From Thermodesulfovibrionales bacterium (GTDB lineage Bacteria; Nitrospirota; Thermodesulfovibrionia; Thermodesulfovibrionales; SM23-35), in assembly GCA_020053565.1 (NCBI GenBank), contig JAGVMY010000158.1, positions 1-11,426 on the forward strand: a DNA stretch of 11,426 bases, in the 5' to 3' direction. Position 1 is the stretch's first letter. Every line of letters begins with the position of its first letter. A model generated the notes under the pieces. The model saw only the letters and a program-made list of their open reading frames with translations. It did not search any database and was not told where the DNA came from. The translations under genes were made by a program, and so were the position numbers. Shown here in pieces: positions 5,323 to 11,426 of this stretch.

Positions 5323-5599
5323 TTTTTGGCTTTAACCCTGAACCCCCTTTTCAGTTTTTTCGTCTTTATCCTTTCATGTGTCACCATTTCAACAAATTGA
5401 ATTTATAAAAATGGGAATGAATCACCTTCATTGCGGTATTTGATATAGATTTCAAAAGGGTTCTCTTCCAGAAGGCTACTGAATTGAGCTGCTTCCTGTC
5501 ATAGCCAAAGAACTCACAGAGCAAATTATCAATATATTTTTAGTGTATAAGAGCATTCACAACCCTCCCATTTTAAAGTCATGATTTATGGGAGGAACG
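5323..5599. other. Gene-poor stretch with a possible minus-strand coding scrap
   Basis: About 275 bp lie between the membrane-protein gene and the XRE gene. No intact gene is seen. On the minus strand a short stop-to-stop frame (5403-5495) reads QFSSLLEENPFEIYIKYRN and looks protein-like. It has no start and is preceded by a TGA, so it may be decayed coding sequence. No convincing -35/-10 pair was found for the XRE gene; TATAAG at 5546-5551 is a weak -10 candidate. Confidence 0.3.
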
Positions 5600-5917
5600 A
5601 TGAGAACAAAAGAATTGATAGGAAGAAGGATTCAGGAATTAAGAAAAGCGAGAGGACTTTCTCAAGAAAAAATTGCTGATAAAGCTGATATAAGCCCAAA
5701 TTATCTCAGCCGTATTGAATGTGGAAGAGAAAACCCTACCCTCGATATGTTTATCAAGCTCTCAAATGCCCTTGAAGTAGAGATGTTGGAGATGTTTGAT
5801 TTCAGGCATGTTGTAAGCCACAAAGAACTTAAAGAAGCCGTACAAAACATTTCCAAAACCGCTGACGAACCTACCCTCAGCCTTGCCCTGAAAGTTCTAC
5901 GAGCAGTAATCAGATAG
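5600..5917 (+). CDS. XRE/Cro-family transcriptional regulator
   Basis: This 105-residue DNA-binding protein has one N-terminal helix-turn-helix domain: IGRRIQELRKARGLSQEKIA, then ADISPNYLSRIECGRENPTL and MFIKLSNAL. That is the classic XRE five-helix arrangement with recognition helix SPNYLSRIE. A C-terminal helical extension (HKELKEAVQNIS to the end) probably dimerises or binds an effector. The frame is open from an ATG at 5588. ATG 5600 is preferred because GGAGG (5591-5595) is just upstream, while 5588 has no ribosome-binding site. It is convergent with the HepT-like gene (16 bp apart), so the two are not an operon. The target is unknown; it may regulate itself or serve as a leftover antitoxin-type regulator. 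Confidence 0.82.
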   Translation: MRTKELIGRRIQELRKARGLSQEKIADKADISPNYLSRIECGRENPTLDMFIKLSNALEVEMLEMFDFRHVVSHKELKEAVQNISKTADEPTLSLALKVLRAVIR

Positions 5918-5933
5918 CCTGCAATACTTCACC

Positions 5934-6289
5934 TTAATTTAGTGGTTCCCTATACCTTACAATAAAAGCCTTAATATCCTTAACAAAATCTTCCATGTCT
6001 GAAAGGTTATTTTTTACTATCAAAAATAGCTCTTTATCTGTAACCTCATGATAAAAAAGAACGAGCCTGTTTCTATAACCAGCCATTAACTTAAGCTTTT
6101 CTGCAAGTTCTTTTGCGATAACTTTCATATTCCTGAGGGCATCTGCAATTTCCTTATATTCAATAATGCCCTTCCCAGCAGTCTTTGCAACTATATGTCT
6201 TCCTATATCAAAAATTGCCTCCAATGAACGTCTTAAATAACTTTCAGCTACAGCAGGAATATCACCCTTAAGAAATTATTTTCGATCAT
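5934..6289 (-). pseudogene. HepT-like HEPN-domain toxin gene, frameshifted and lacking its catalytic histidine
   Basis: The main frame (5934-6224 from an internal start) encodes LEAIFDIGRHIVAKTAGKG, VIAKELAEKLKLMAGYRNR and a C-terminal SDMEDFVKDIKAF, typical of DUF86/HepT HEPN ribonucleases. Codons of the same protein continue upstream (KGDIPAVAESYLRRS), but the frame closes with a TAA. An ATG at complement 6287-6289 reads MIENNFL in the next frame and joins perfectly if one A is restored near 6267-6272. The catalytic motif expected as RN-x-L-V-H reads RNRLVL here, with CTT (complement 6057-6059) where CAT or CAC is usual; a later His follows in FYHEV. The first 40 or so residues of normal HepT are absent, and no MNT nucleotidyltransferase partner lies upstream. 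It is best read as a decaying orphan toxin. Confidence 0.62.
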
Positions 6290-6307
6290 ATTCCTGCATC
6301 ATATGGG

Positions 6308-6335
6308 TATAATTATATTGATCGAACTTACAAGG
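6308..6335 (+). promoter_or_regulatory. Candidate -10 box and ribosome-binding site of the second dehydrogenase gene
   Basis: A perfect TATAAT (6308-6313) lies 29 bp before the ATG, and AAGG (6332-6335) lies 7 nt before it. No good -35 box is spaced correctly, so the promoter may depend on an activator or not be used. Confidence 0.35.
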
Positions 6336-6342
6336 TTCATAG

Positions 6343-7428
6343 ATGAAAGTCGCCAAATTATACAGCTTCAATGACATAAGAATTGAGGACATCCCTGTTC
6401 CAGAGATAGGCCCTGGTGATGCACTGCTTAAGACAAAGGCATCAGGCATATGCTCTGGAGATGTAATGCCATGGTATATAGAGAAAAAAGCACCTCTGGT
6501 CCTTGGCCATGAACCAGCAGGCGAAATAGTTGAATTAGGCACGGATATTTTGCGTTCATCTCACCAACTCACCCATTCACCAACTCACCCATTCACCCAA
6601 TTGCCCATTCACCAATTCAAGTTAGGCGACAGGGTCTTTGTACATCATCATGCCCCATGTCTTAAATGCAACTTCTGCAGGCGTGGTGATTATGTTCAGT
6701 GCGAGACATGGAAGAATACGAAAATAATTCCTGGGGGTATTTCTGAATATATCCTGATACCGCAGATAAATCTTGAACATGATACATTGAAACTTCCTGA
6801 CAATTTAAATTTTGAAGATGGCACATTAATAGAACCAACTGCCTGTGTGGTAAAGGCACTGAAAAGAGCAAATATGAGACACAGAGACACAATCCTCATT
6901 ATCGGGCTTGGTGTTATGGGACAGTTGAATATTCTCCTCGCAAGAAAATTCGGAGCTGGTAAAATTATCGGTGCTGATATGGTTCCATTCAGGATTGAAA
7001 TGGCGAAAGAATTTGGGGCTGACGAAATTATCGATGTCTCAAAGTATAATCTTGTTGATTCTCTCAAAGATCTCACAGATGGAGAAATGGCAGACCTTGT
7101 GATAGTTGGGCCAAATAGTGTTGATGTGATGAAACAGGGTACATCATGTGCTGGTGCGGGTGGAACGGTTCTTTTTTTCACACCAGCGAAACCAGGTGAA
7201 CAACTCACCATCGAACCAAATGACCTTTATTTCAGGGATATAAATATAATTACCAGCTATTCCTGTGGCCCGACTGACACAGCAGATGCACTCAAAATAA
7301 TAGAAGACGGAACGGTAAGAGCTGAAAAGCTCGTGACACACAGGTTTCCGATAGAGAAGACGGCTGAGGCATTCAGGTTGACAGCAGAGGCAAAGGATTC
7401 CTTGACAGTGTTGATAACTTTTTATTAA
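6343..7428 (+). CDS. Zinc-dependent alcohol dehydrogenase (MDR superfamily) with an octamer-repeat insertion
   Basis: This 361-residue NAD(P)-dependent MDR oxidoreductase has a full set of zinc ligands. C37 (GICSGD), H56 and E57 (GHEPAG) hold the catalytic zinc; C106, C109, C112 and C120 (CLKCNFCRRGDYVQC) hold the structural zinc. The Rossmann motif GLGVMG follows ILII, with D in GADMVP at the end of the next strand, favouring NAD. Between GTD (66-68) and FKLGDRV (92-98), where relatives have only a few residues, some 20 residues (SSHQLTHSPTHPFTQLPIHQ) are encoded by a tandem repeat of an 8-bp unit. The insertion keeps the frame and lies in a likely surface loop, so the enzyme may still fold. 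The substrate is unknown. The stop overlaps the convergent signalling gene by 4 bp. Confidence 0.86.
   Translation: MKVAKLYSFNDIRIEDIPVPEIGPGDALLKTKASGICSGDVMPWYIEKKAPLVLGHEPAGEIVELGTDILRSSHQLTHSPTHPFTQLPIHQFKLGDRVFVHHHAPCLKCNFCRRGDYVQCETWKNTKIIPGGISEYILIPQINLEHDTLKLPDNLNFEDGTLIEPTACVVKALKRANMRHRDTILIIGLGVMGQLNILLARKFGAGKIIGADMVPFRIEMAKEFGADEIIDVSKYNLVDSLKDLTDGEMADLVIVGPNSVDVMKQGTSCAGAGGTVLFFTPAKPGEQLTIEPNDLYFRDINIITSYSCGPTDTADALKIIEDGTVRAEKLVTHRFPIEKTAEAFRLTAEAKDSLTVLITFY
6561..6616 (+). repeat. Tandem octanucleotide repeat inside the dehydrogenase gene
   Basis: There are seven consecutive 8-bp units: TCACCAAC, TCACCCAT, TCACCAAC, TCACCCAT, TCACCCAA, TTGCCCAT and TCACCAAT. Because 8 is not a multiple of 3, gain or loss of one unit would shift the reading frame of the host gene. 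Confidence 0.88.
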
Positions 7429-9542
7429 ACAATAATTTTCAATTCTTTAAATTTAGCAACAAAAGCCTCTACTAATTCAGAGTCAAATTGTTTTCCCGCC
7501 TCCCTTTTTAGCTCTAATAGCGCCTCTTGATAAGACATTGCAGGACGGTAAGGGCGGGCTGAAACCATTGCTGAGAAGGCATCGGCGATTGCCAGTATCC
7601 GAGCCTCCAGTGGTATTTCTTTTCCTTTAAGCCCTGAAGGATAGCCTGTACCATCCCACCTCTCATGGTGATGAAGTATAGCACGCCTGCAGTGGTAAAA
7701 GTCGGGAATACTGCTGATTATCTCAACACTTTTTTGAGAATGTTCCTTCATCCTTTTCCACTCTTCTTCAGTTAGCCTTCCCTTCTTATTAAGAATCCCA
7801 TTTTTAATCCCGATCTTACCTACGTCATGTAACAAGGCAGCCCTGCTAAGATGTATCAATTCTTCCTTTGATAAACCAATAGCATTAGCCAATATCAGGG
7901 CATACTTATTTACCTCACGTGAATGACCATGTGTGTAGGTATCTCGATCTTCTAAGGCCGTGATCAAACTCCAGATAATATTAACAATAGTTTCTTCATC
8001 TTTAACCTCAGTTTCTGTCCGTGGCAGTTTTAATATTTCAGAAGATATGCATTGGTTGCCGCCTCTCTGCTTGGACAGGAAGGCACCAGCATCTGCAGCA
8101 TCCAGTATCTCATTGACCCCCACTCCATCCATTGGCCATGAGGCCAGACCAAAGCTGGCGGTAAGTGAAATCTTTCTTTTTCCCATCTCTTCTTTAATAT
8201 TTTTTCGCACCCGCTCAACCACAGAGAAGGCATCCTCAAGCTCCGTATCCGGAAGTAAAATGGCAAACTCATCACCACCATATCTAAAGGATAGATCAAC
8301 TGTCCTGACCGAATTTTTTATTACTCTCCCGATTTTTCTCAGAAGCTCATCGCCAGCAATATGCCCGTACCTGTCATTATAATGTTTAAAGAAGTCCAGA
8401 TCGCAGATAGCTAAAGAAAATGCTCCGCCATGGCGCTCCCTGCGATCGATCTCCTCATCCAGCCGCTCATTGAAGTAGCGCCGATTGAATAGTTCTGTTA
8501 GGGCATCAAGACGGGACTCTTCTTGAATCTGTTCATAAAGATGTGCATTCATAATGGCTCCAGCTATTTGGCCGATAAGATGTTCCAATATCTCCTCTTC
8601 CCACTCTCCATATGCCTTAGGGCGGACGCTTGAGAGATTGATAGTGCCAAAAACTTTCCCCTTATAAAATAAAGGAACATGAATAGATGATCTTATTCCT
8701 TCCTCAAGCTTGAGTTTATCAATAGGGGATATTTGTTGTTGAGCGAGATCCTCTATAATCAGTGTCTTTCCATGTTCTGCTACCCAGCCTGTGTTTGAAT
8801 CCTTCAGTGGATAAGTACTACCAGGAATTCGCTCTGTCTTTATCTCCTGCGCGACAGCAAAATATCTTATATTATCCCCTTCTATTAGAGCGATGGATAG
8901 CCTGTCAAACTCGACCATCTTTTTCAATTCCTCACTAAAAATGTGATATACATTATCAAGATTAACATCTGATAAAATGATCTTGGTTAACTTGCTAATT
9001 GACTCCAGGAGTTGCTCTTGTTTTTTAATTTCACCAAGGAGAATTGCATTCTTAACAGGCATGGCTATCTGACTGGTGGCATGATAAAGTAAGGTCAATT
9101 CCTTTTCCCCATAAGCATCTGGTCTGGTGCTGGCAATGACCAGCGCTCCAAAAACCCCATCTTCGGCTAAAAGTGGCGCATAGACAATAGATCTTATTCC
9201 TTGTTTCAAATGATACTCGCCTGTCCAGAATTTTCTCTGTTGTGATATGTCTGGTTCATAGAGGATTTGTTTTGTAGTTACCACATACTCTGTAGCTGTG
9301 TCTTTTAGAGGAACAACATCACCGGTTTTCCAGACTGATTTAATCCTGGATGAGAGGGATTGAAAATGAAGCCCTTTTCCTTTGATAGATACAATACTTG
9401 CCCACTCAACTGGCATCCTCTTGCTTAGCTCACTGGCAAGCCCCGCACACATCTGGCTGATGTCCGGACTTGAGAGAACAATTTTAGTTATCTTATTAAC
9501 AAATTCGAGTTCTTCTATGCTCTGCTGGGACAATTCATCCAT
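7425..9542 (-). CDS. GAF-GAF-GGDEF-HD-GYP cyclic-di-GMP signalling protein
   Basis: This 705-residue cytoplasmic protein has no membrane segments. Two N-terminal GAF sensor domains (about 15-165 and 180-340, each with a GIRS then PL strand and FG(A/T)L/I) are followed by a diguanylate cyclase domain. That domain runs from DALTELFNRRYF and has an intact GGDEF at 422-426. RTVD at 413-416, exactly five residues before it, is the RxxD inhibitory site for product feedback. From about residue 525 comes an HD-GYP phosphodiesterase: HD at 572-573 in HDVGKIG, HHHERWDGTGYPSG with GYP at 633-635, and downstream AIADAFSAM. The protein thus carries both synthesis and degradation modules, controlled by ligands or redox at the GAF domains. 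The ATG has only a distant GAGG. It converges on the second dehydrogenase gene with a 4-bp overlap. Confidence 0.93.
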   Translation of the reverse strand: MDELSQQSIEELEFVNKITKIVLSSPDISQMCAGLASELSKRMPVEWASIVSIKGKGLHFQSLSSRIKSVWKTGDVVPLKDTATEYVVTTKQILYEPDISQQRKFWTGEYHLKQGIRSIVYAPLLAEDGVFGALVIASTRPDAYGEKELTLLYHATSQIAMPVKNAILLGEIKKQEQLLESISKLTKIILSDVNLDNVYHIFSEELKKMVEFDRLSIALIEGDNIRYFAVAQEIKTERIPGSTYPLKDSNTGWVAEHGKTLIIEDLAQQQISPIDKLKLEEGIRSSIHVPLFYKGKVFGTINLSSVRPKAYGEWEEEILEHLIGQIAGAIMNAHLYEQIQEESRLDALTELFNRRYFNERLDEEIDRRERHGGAFSLAICDLDFFKHYNDRYGHIAGDELLRKIGRVIKNSVRTVDLSFRYGGDEFAILLPDTELEDAFSVVERVRKNIKEEMGKRKISLTASFGLASWPMDGVGVNEILDAADAGAFLSKQRGGNQCISSEILKLPRTETEVKDEETIVNIIWSLITALEDRDTYTHGHSREVNKYALILANAIGLSKEELIHLSRAALLHDVGKIGIKNGILNKKGRLTEEEWKRMKEHSQKSVEIISSIPDFYHCRRAILHHHERWDGTGYPSGLKGKEIPLEARILAIADAFSAMVSARPYRPAMSYQEALLELKREAGKQFDSELVEAFVAKFKELKIIV

Positions 9543-9572
9543 GGGCCATTAAACCTCAAGGATTAATTCTTG

Positions 9573-9591
9573 TCCTGAACTTGATTCAGGA
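9573..9591. repeat. Short perfect palindrome in the leader of the signalling gene
   Basis: TCCTGAA, loop CTTGA, TTCAGGA. The core CCTGAACTTGATTCAGG resembles palindromic units dispersed in many bacterial genomes. It falls within the predicted first 25 nt of the minus-strand mRNA of the GGDEF gene, where it could stabilise the 5' end. Confidence 0.5.
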
Positions 9592-9602
9592 TTTGAGACA
9601 GA

Positions 9603-9611
9603 TTATACCAA
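9603..9611 (-). promoter_or_regulatory. Extended -10 promoter of the GGDEF/HD-GYP gene
   Basis: On the minus strand TGGTATAAT (TATAAT at complement 9603-9608) is a perfect -10 with the TGn extension. No good -35 is present, as is common for extended -10 promoters. It predicts a leader of about 55 nt. Confidence 0.5.
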
Positions 9612-9666
9612 AGGAATCAGAGAAAGTCATCATAAATTTATAAAATAAGTGAAACCTTCGAAGATT

Positions 9667-9696
9667 TTGCCAAAAAGAGAGATTCTCTGCTATATT
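9667..9696 (+). promoter_or_regulatory. Candidate promoter of the cupin gene
   Basis: TTGCCA (9667-9672) and TATATT (9691-9696) are 18 bp apart. The spacer holds the inverted repeat AGAGA-GAT-TCTCT, a possible operator. The leader would be about 60 nt. Confidence 0.5.
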
Positions 9697-9765
9697 TACC
9701 CTGAGCAGTACAGAAATTTCAGAGTAATTGGAGTTAAAGGTAATAGAAAAAGGGAGGTATTTTAA

Positions 9766-10221
9766 ATGGAGAAAAACGCCTTTTCCTGTGACTGGAGAAA
9801 CCCAAAAAAACAAGGAGTAAAAAATAAAAACAGGTTTTACAAATACAGGGGAAATTTCACGTGGCGGGGTATAAAGACGGAGCGCTATAAATCAAGAGGT
9901 GGAGATTGGTCCGATATTGTAAGACAGACGTTAATCGGCAAACACGGAGAAACAGTAAAATTCCACGTCAGGTATTTTGAGATTGAACCTGATGGATACA
10001 GCAGTCTTGAGATGCATAAACATGAGCATGTTGTCATATGTGTAAGGGGAAAAGGAAAGGTCTTGGTAGGAAAGAAACGGTATGATATGAACTTTATGGA
10101 CACACTCTATATAGCACCTCACTCACCTCATCAATTGAGAAATCCATTCGATACGCCATTTGGATTTCTCTGTATAGTCAATGCAAAAAGAGACAGACCA
10201 AAAATTCTTGTCAAAATATAG
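9766..10221 (+). CDS. Single-domain cupin metalloprotein
   Basis: This 151-residue protein has a basic N-terminal extension (residues 1-60, including DWRNPKKQGV and FTWRGIKTERYK) and one conserved cupin barrel. Motif 1 is HKHEHVVICVRGKG, with H84, H86 and H88 as possible metal ligands. Motif 2 is DTLYIAPHSPHQLRN, with H122 as the usual third histidine. The substrate and metal are unknown; such small cupins can be isomerases, dioxygenases or sensors. GGGAGG about 9 nt upstream supports ATG 9766. The normal cupin stop has been replaced: the TAG at 10219-10221 uses the first base of a MITE-like element, so the original C-terminus may have been slightly longer. It has its own predicted promoter and is divergent from the GGDEF gene. 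Confidence 0.8.
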   Translation: MEKNAFSCDWRNPKKQGVKNKNRFYKYRGNFTWRGIKTERYKSRGGDWSDIVRQTLIGKHGETVKFHVRYFEIEPDGYSSLEMHKHEHVVICVRGKGKVLVGKKRYDMNFMDTLYIAPHSPHQLRNPFDTPFGFLCIVNAKRDRPKILVKI

Positions 10222-10369
10222 GAAAGGCTGTCTCAGAATTTTTATAATCGACAAGATTTTCTATATGGCAATCGTACATATCTTACACATTTAAGGTTTA
10301 TTCGTTTACGCCTCAAAAGGTTTTACGTTAAGGTGTCGCATAAAAATTCTTCAACAGCCTTTCCTATAT
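10216..10369. mobile_element. MITE-like element with 30-bp imperfect terminal inverted repeats
   Basis: The left end (10216-10245, ATATAGGAAAGGCTGT then GAATTTTTAT) and the complement of the right end (10340-10369) match at 27 of 30 positions. The roughly 94-bp interior has no ORF. Excluding the AT ends, the element starts GGAAAGGCTGT and is bounded on both sides by TATA, consistent with a TA or TATA target duplication. No transposase lies in the window, so it would be a non-autonomous element mobilised in trans. A 13-bp repeat AAAAATTCTTGTC also lies outside each end (10200-10212 and 10387-10399). As an alternative, the whole palindrome could act as a strong terminator for the cupin gene. 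Confidence 0.68.
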
Positions 10370-10394
10370 CCACTTTCTCATGTTCTAAAAATTC

Positions 10395-10424
10395 TTGTCT
10401 TATCTCATTCAAAAATATTATGAT
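10395..10424 (+). promoter_or_regulatory. Candidate promoter of resB
   Basis: TTGTCT (10395-10400) and TATGAT (10419-10424) are 18 bp apart, with a predicted start about 25 nt before the TTG start codon. It lies just outside the MITE-like element. Confidence 0.4.
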
Positions 10425-10455
10425 GTTAAATTAAAGTTTTAAGGGAATTTGTACA

Positions 10456-11426
10456 TTGGAACAAGCAAAAGATAAAACAATCATTGATAAAATCTGGAAT
10501 GTATTCGCCTCTATAAAATTTGCGATTATCATCTTTGCTCTCATTTCTCTTACCTCTATTATAGGAACAATTTTAGAACAAAGGGCAGAGCAAGCAAAAA
10601 ACATCCAGATACTCACCCGAATCTTTGGCGAATCTCTTGCCCCAATGATGTACAACATATTCGAGAAGATCGGGTTCATGGATATGTATCATTCATGGTG
10701 GTTTTTAACCTTGTTAATTCTCTTTTCAGCGAATATTGTCATCTGTTCAATTGACAGACTTCCGAGAATATGGAAAATGGTCAGTGAACCAATAACTCCT
10801 CTCACAGAAGAACTTCTCGAAAAGGTTTTAATAAAAAGAGAACTTGTATTAAAGGGAAAACCTGATAAGGTGAAAGATTTTATCACAAGTGTGATAAAGG
10901 GTGCAGGTTTCAAGTTTATTGAGTCAAAAGAAGATAAAGGTTATCAATTCTATTCACAAAAAAGGAGCTTCACCAGACTTGGTGTCTACATAACCCATAT
11001 GAGCATACTTCTCATATTAATCGGTGCGCTCATAGGGATTTTTTTTGGATTCAAAGGATTTCTTCCACTCCCTGAGGGAATGATTTCTTCTGTAGTCCTT
11101 TTACATTCAAACTCTCTGACCCAAACAGAAGAACATGAAAAAGAAAGAATATTGGATGCTATCTGGACATCTTCAGGGAGTATATCGAGTTCATCCGCAA
11201 CACTGGACATGGACGAAAACACTCTGAAGGCAAAGATGCACAAGTACGGGATACAGCCGCTTGGGTTCACCATCAGGTGTGACGATTTTGATGTGTATTT
11301 CTATGGAAATTCTGACATACCGAAGGAATATAAAAGCTGGCTCACTGTAATAGATGGTACAAAAGAAGTATTGAAAAAGACTATAGCAGTAAATGCCCCG
11401 CTTTCTTATAAAGGCATCACATTTTA
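10456..11426 (+). CDS. resB: ResB/CcsB-type cytochrome c biogenesis protein (5' part, runs off the window)
   Basis: The first 323 codons of a System II cytochrome c maturation protein are present. These membrane proteins work with CcsA/ResC to deliver heme to apocytochromes at the outer face of the inner membrane. Transmembrane segments are at about 20-40 (FAIIIFALISLTSIIGTIL), 81-98 (WWFLTLLILFSANIVICS) and 174-198 (YITHMSILLILIGALIG). A large extracytoplasmic domain follows the third; the fourth segment and C-terminus are outside the window. H79 in YHSWWF and H181 in YITHMS correspond to conserved histidines next to or within segments 2 and 3 of the family. The start is TTG: AAGGGA (10442-10447) is 8 nt upstream, no ATG is near, and an N-terminus of 20 residues before the first segment is normal. 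A ccsA/resC gene is expected downstream. Confidence 0.88.
   Translation, partial: MEQAKDKTIIDKIWNVFASIKFAIIIFALISLTSIIGTILEQRAEQAKNIQILTRIFGESLAPMMYNIFEKIGFMDMYHSWWFLTLLILFSANIVICSIDRLPRIWKMVSEPITPLTEELLEKVLIKRELVLKGKPDKVKDFITSVIKGAGFKFIESKEDKGYQFYSQKRSFTRLGVYITHMSILLILIGALIGIFFGFKGFLPLPEGMISSVVLLHSNSLTQTEEHEKERILDAIWTSSGSISSSSATLDMDENTLKAKMHKYGIQPLGFTIRCDDFDVYFYGNSDIPKEYKSWLTVIDGTKEVLKKTIAVNAPLSYKGITF

Noticed and set aside
5490..5560. Plus-strand peptide VIAKELTEQI resembling VIAKELAEKL of the HepT-like gene
   Set aside because: The similarity covers only ten residues and the surrounding frame has stops and no HEPN motif; chance is likely.
6561..6616. Repeat array as a CRISPR
   Set aside because: The units are contiguous 8-mers without spacers and lie inside a coding region.
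7960..8382. 140-codon plus-strand ORF
   Set aside because: Antisense shadow of the GGDEF domain of the signalling gene, with low-complexity serine-rich translation.
10431..11273. Several minus-strand ORFs at the right end
   Set aside because: All are shadows of the resB reading frame, which has clear family motifs and membrane segments.

Overview
This is an AT-leaning bacterial chromosomal window. Its content is a LarC nickel-insertion protein, ResB-type cytochrome c biogenesis, a GAF-GAF-GGDEF-HD-GYP signalling protein, many toxin-antitoxin (TA) relics and several TTG starts. This suits an anaerobic or microaerophilic environmental bacterium such as a Nitrospirota or Desulfobacterota member. 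That placement is inference from gene content; no rRNA or other phylogenetic marker is present.

Layout: 1-92 is the start of larC (minus, leaves the window), preceded on the same strand by a vapBC pair (112-755). A divergent promoter region follows, then a zinc-dependent alcohol dehydrogenase (MDR family; best start TTG 916, to 1932). From about 1933 to 6300 lies an accessory island. It holds a RelE/AbrB-type pair (2153-2696), a putative antitoxin with a broken TumE toxin (3042-3581), a MazEF pair with a near-ideal promoter (3588-4207), a doubtful ORF (4449-4706), a small membrane-protein gene (4768-5322), an XRE regulator (5600-5917) and a frameshifted, active-site-defective HepT-like HEPN gene (5934-6289). 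A second zinc MDR dehydrogenase (6343-7428) carries an in-frame octanucleotide tandem repeat. Then come a 705-residue cyclic-di-GMP protein (minus, 7425-9542), a cupin gene (9766-10221) whose stop codon is completed by a MITE-like element (about 10216-10369), and the 5' part of resB (10456 to the window end).

The most unusual structure is in the island. The last 30-70 codons of one small membrane-protein family occur three times on the minus strand (ends at 2005, 2808 and 4352). By eye they align with the C-terminal part of the full-length membrane-protein gene at 4768-5322. Two of these tails share an exactly identical 47-bp stretch (1970-2016 and 4317-4363), so the three central TA modules sit between direct repeats. 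The repeated gene ends look like scars of repeated insertion or recombination. Several modules are decaying, as expected of a TA graveyard placed between two dehydrogenase genes of the same superfamily.

Functional links: the two dehydrogenases and the cupin may belong to one metabolic context, but no substrate can be assigned. LarC and ResB point to nickel-cofactor and cytochrome c maturation in adjacent core-genome segments. The signalling protein is convergent with, and overlaps by 4 bp, the second dehydrogenase gene.
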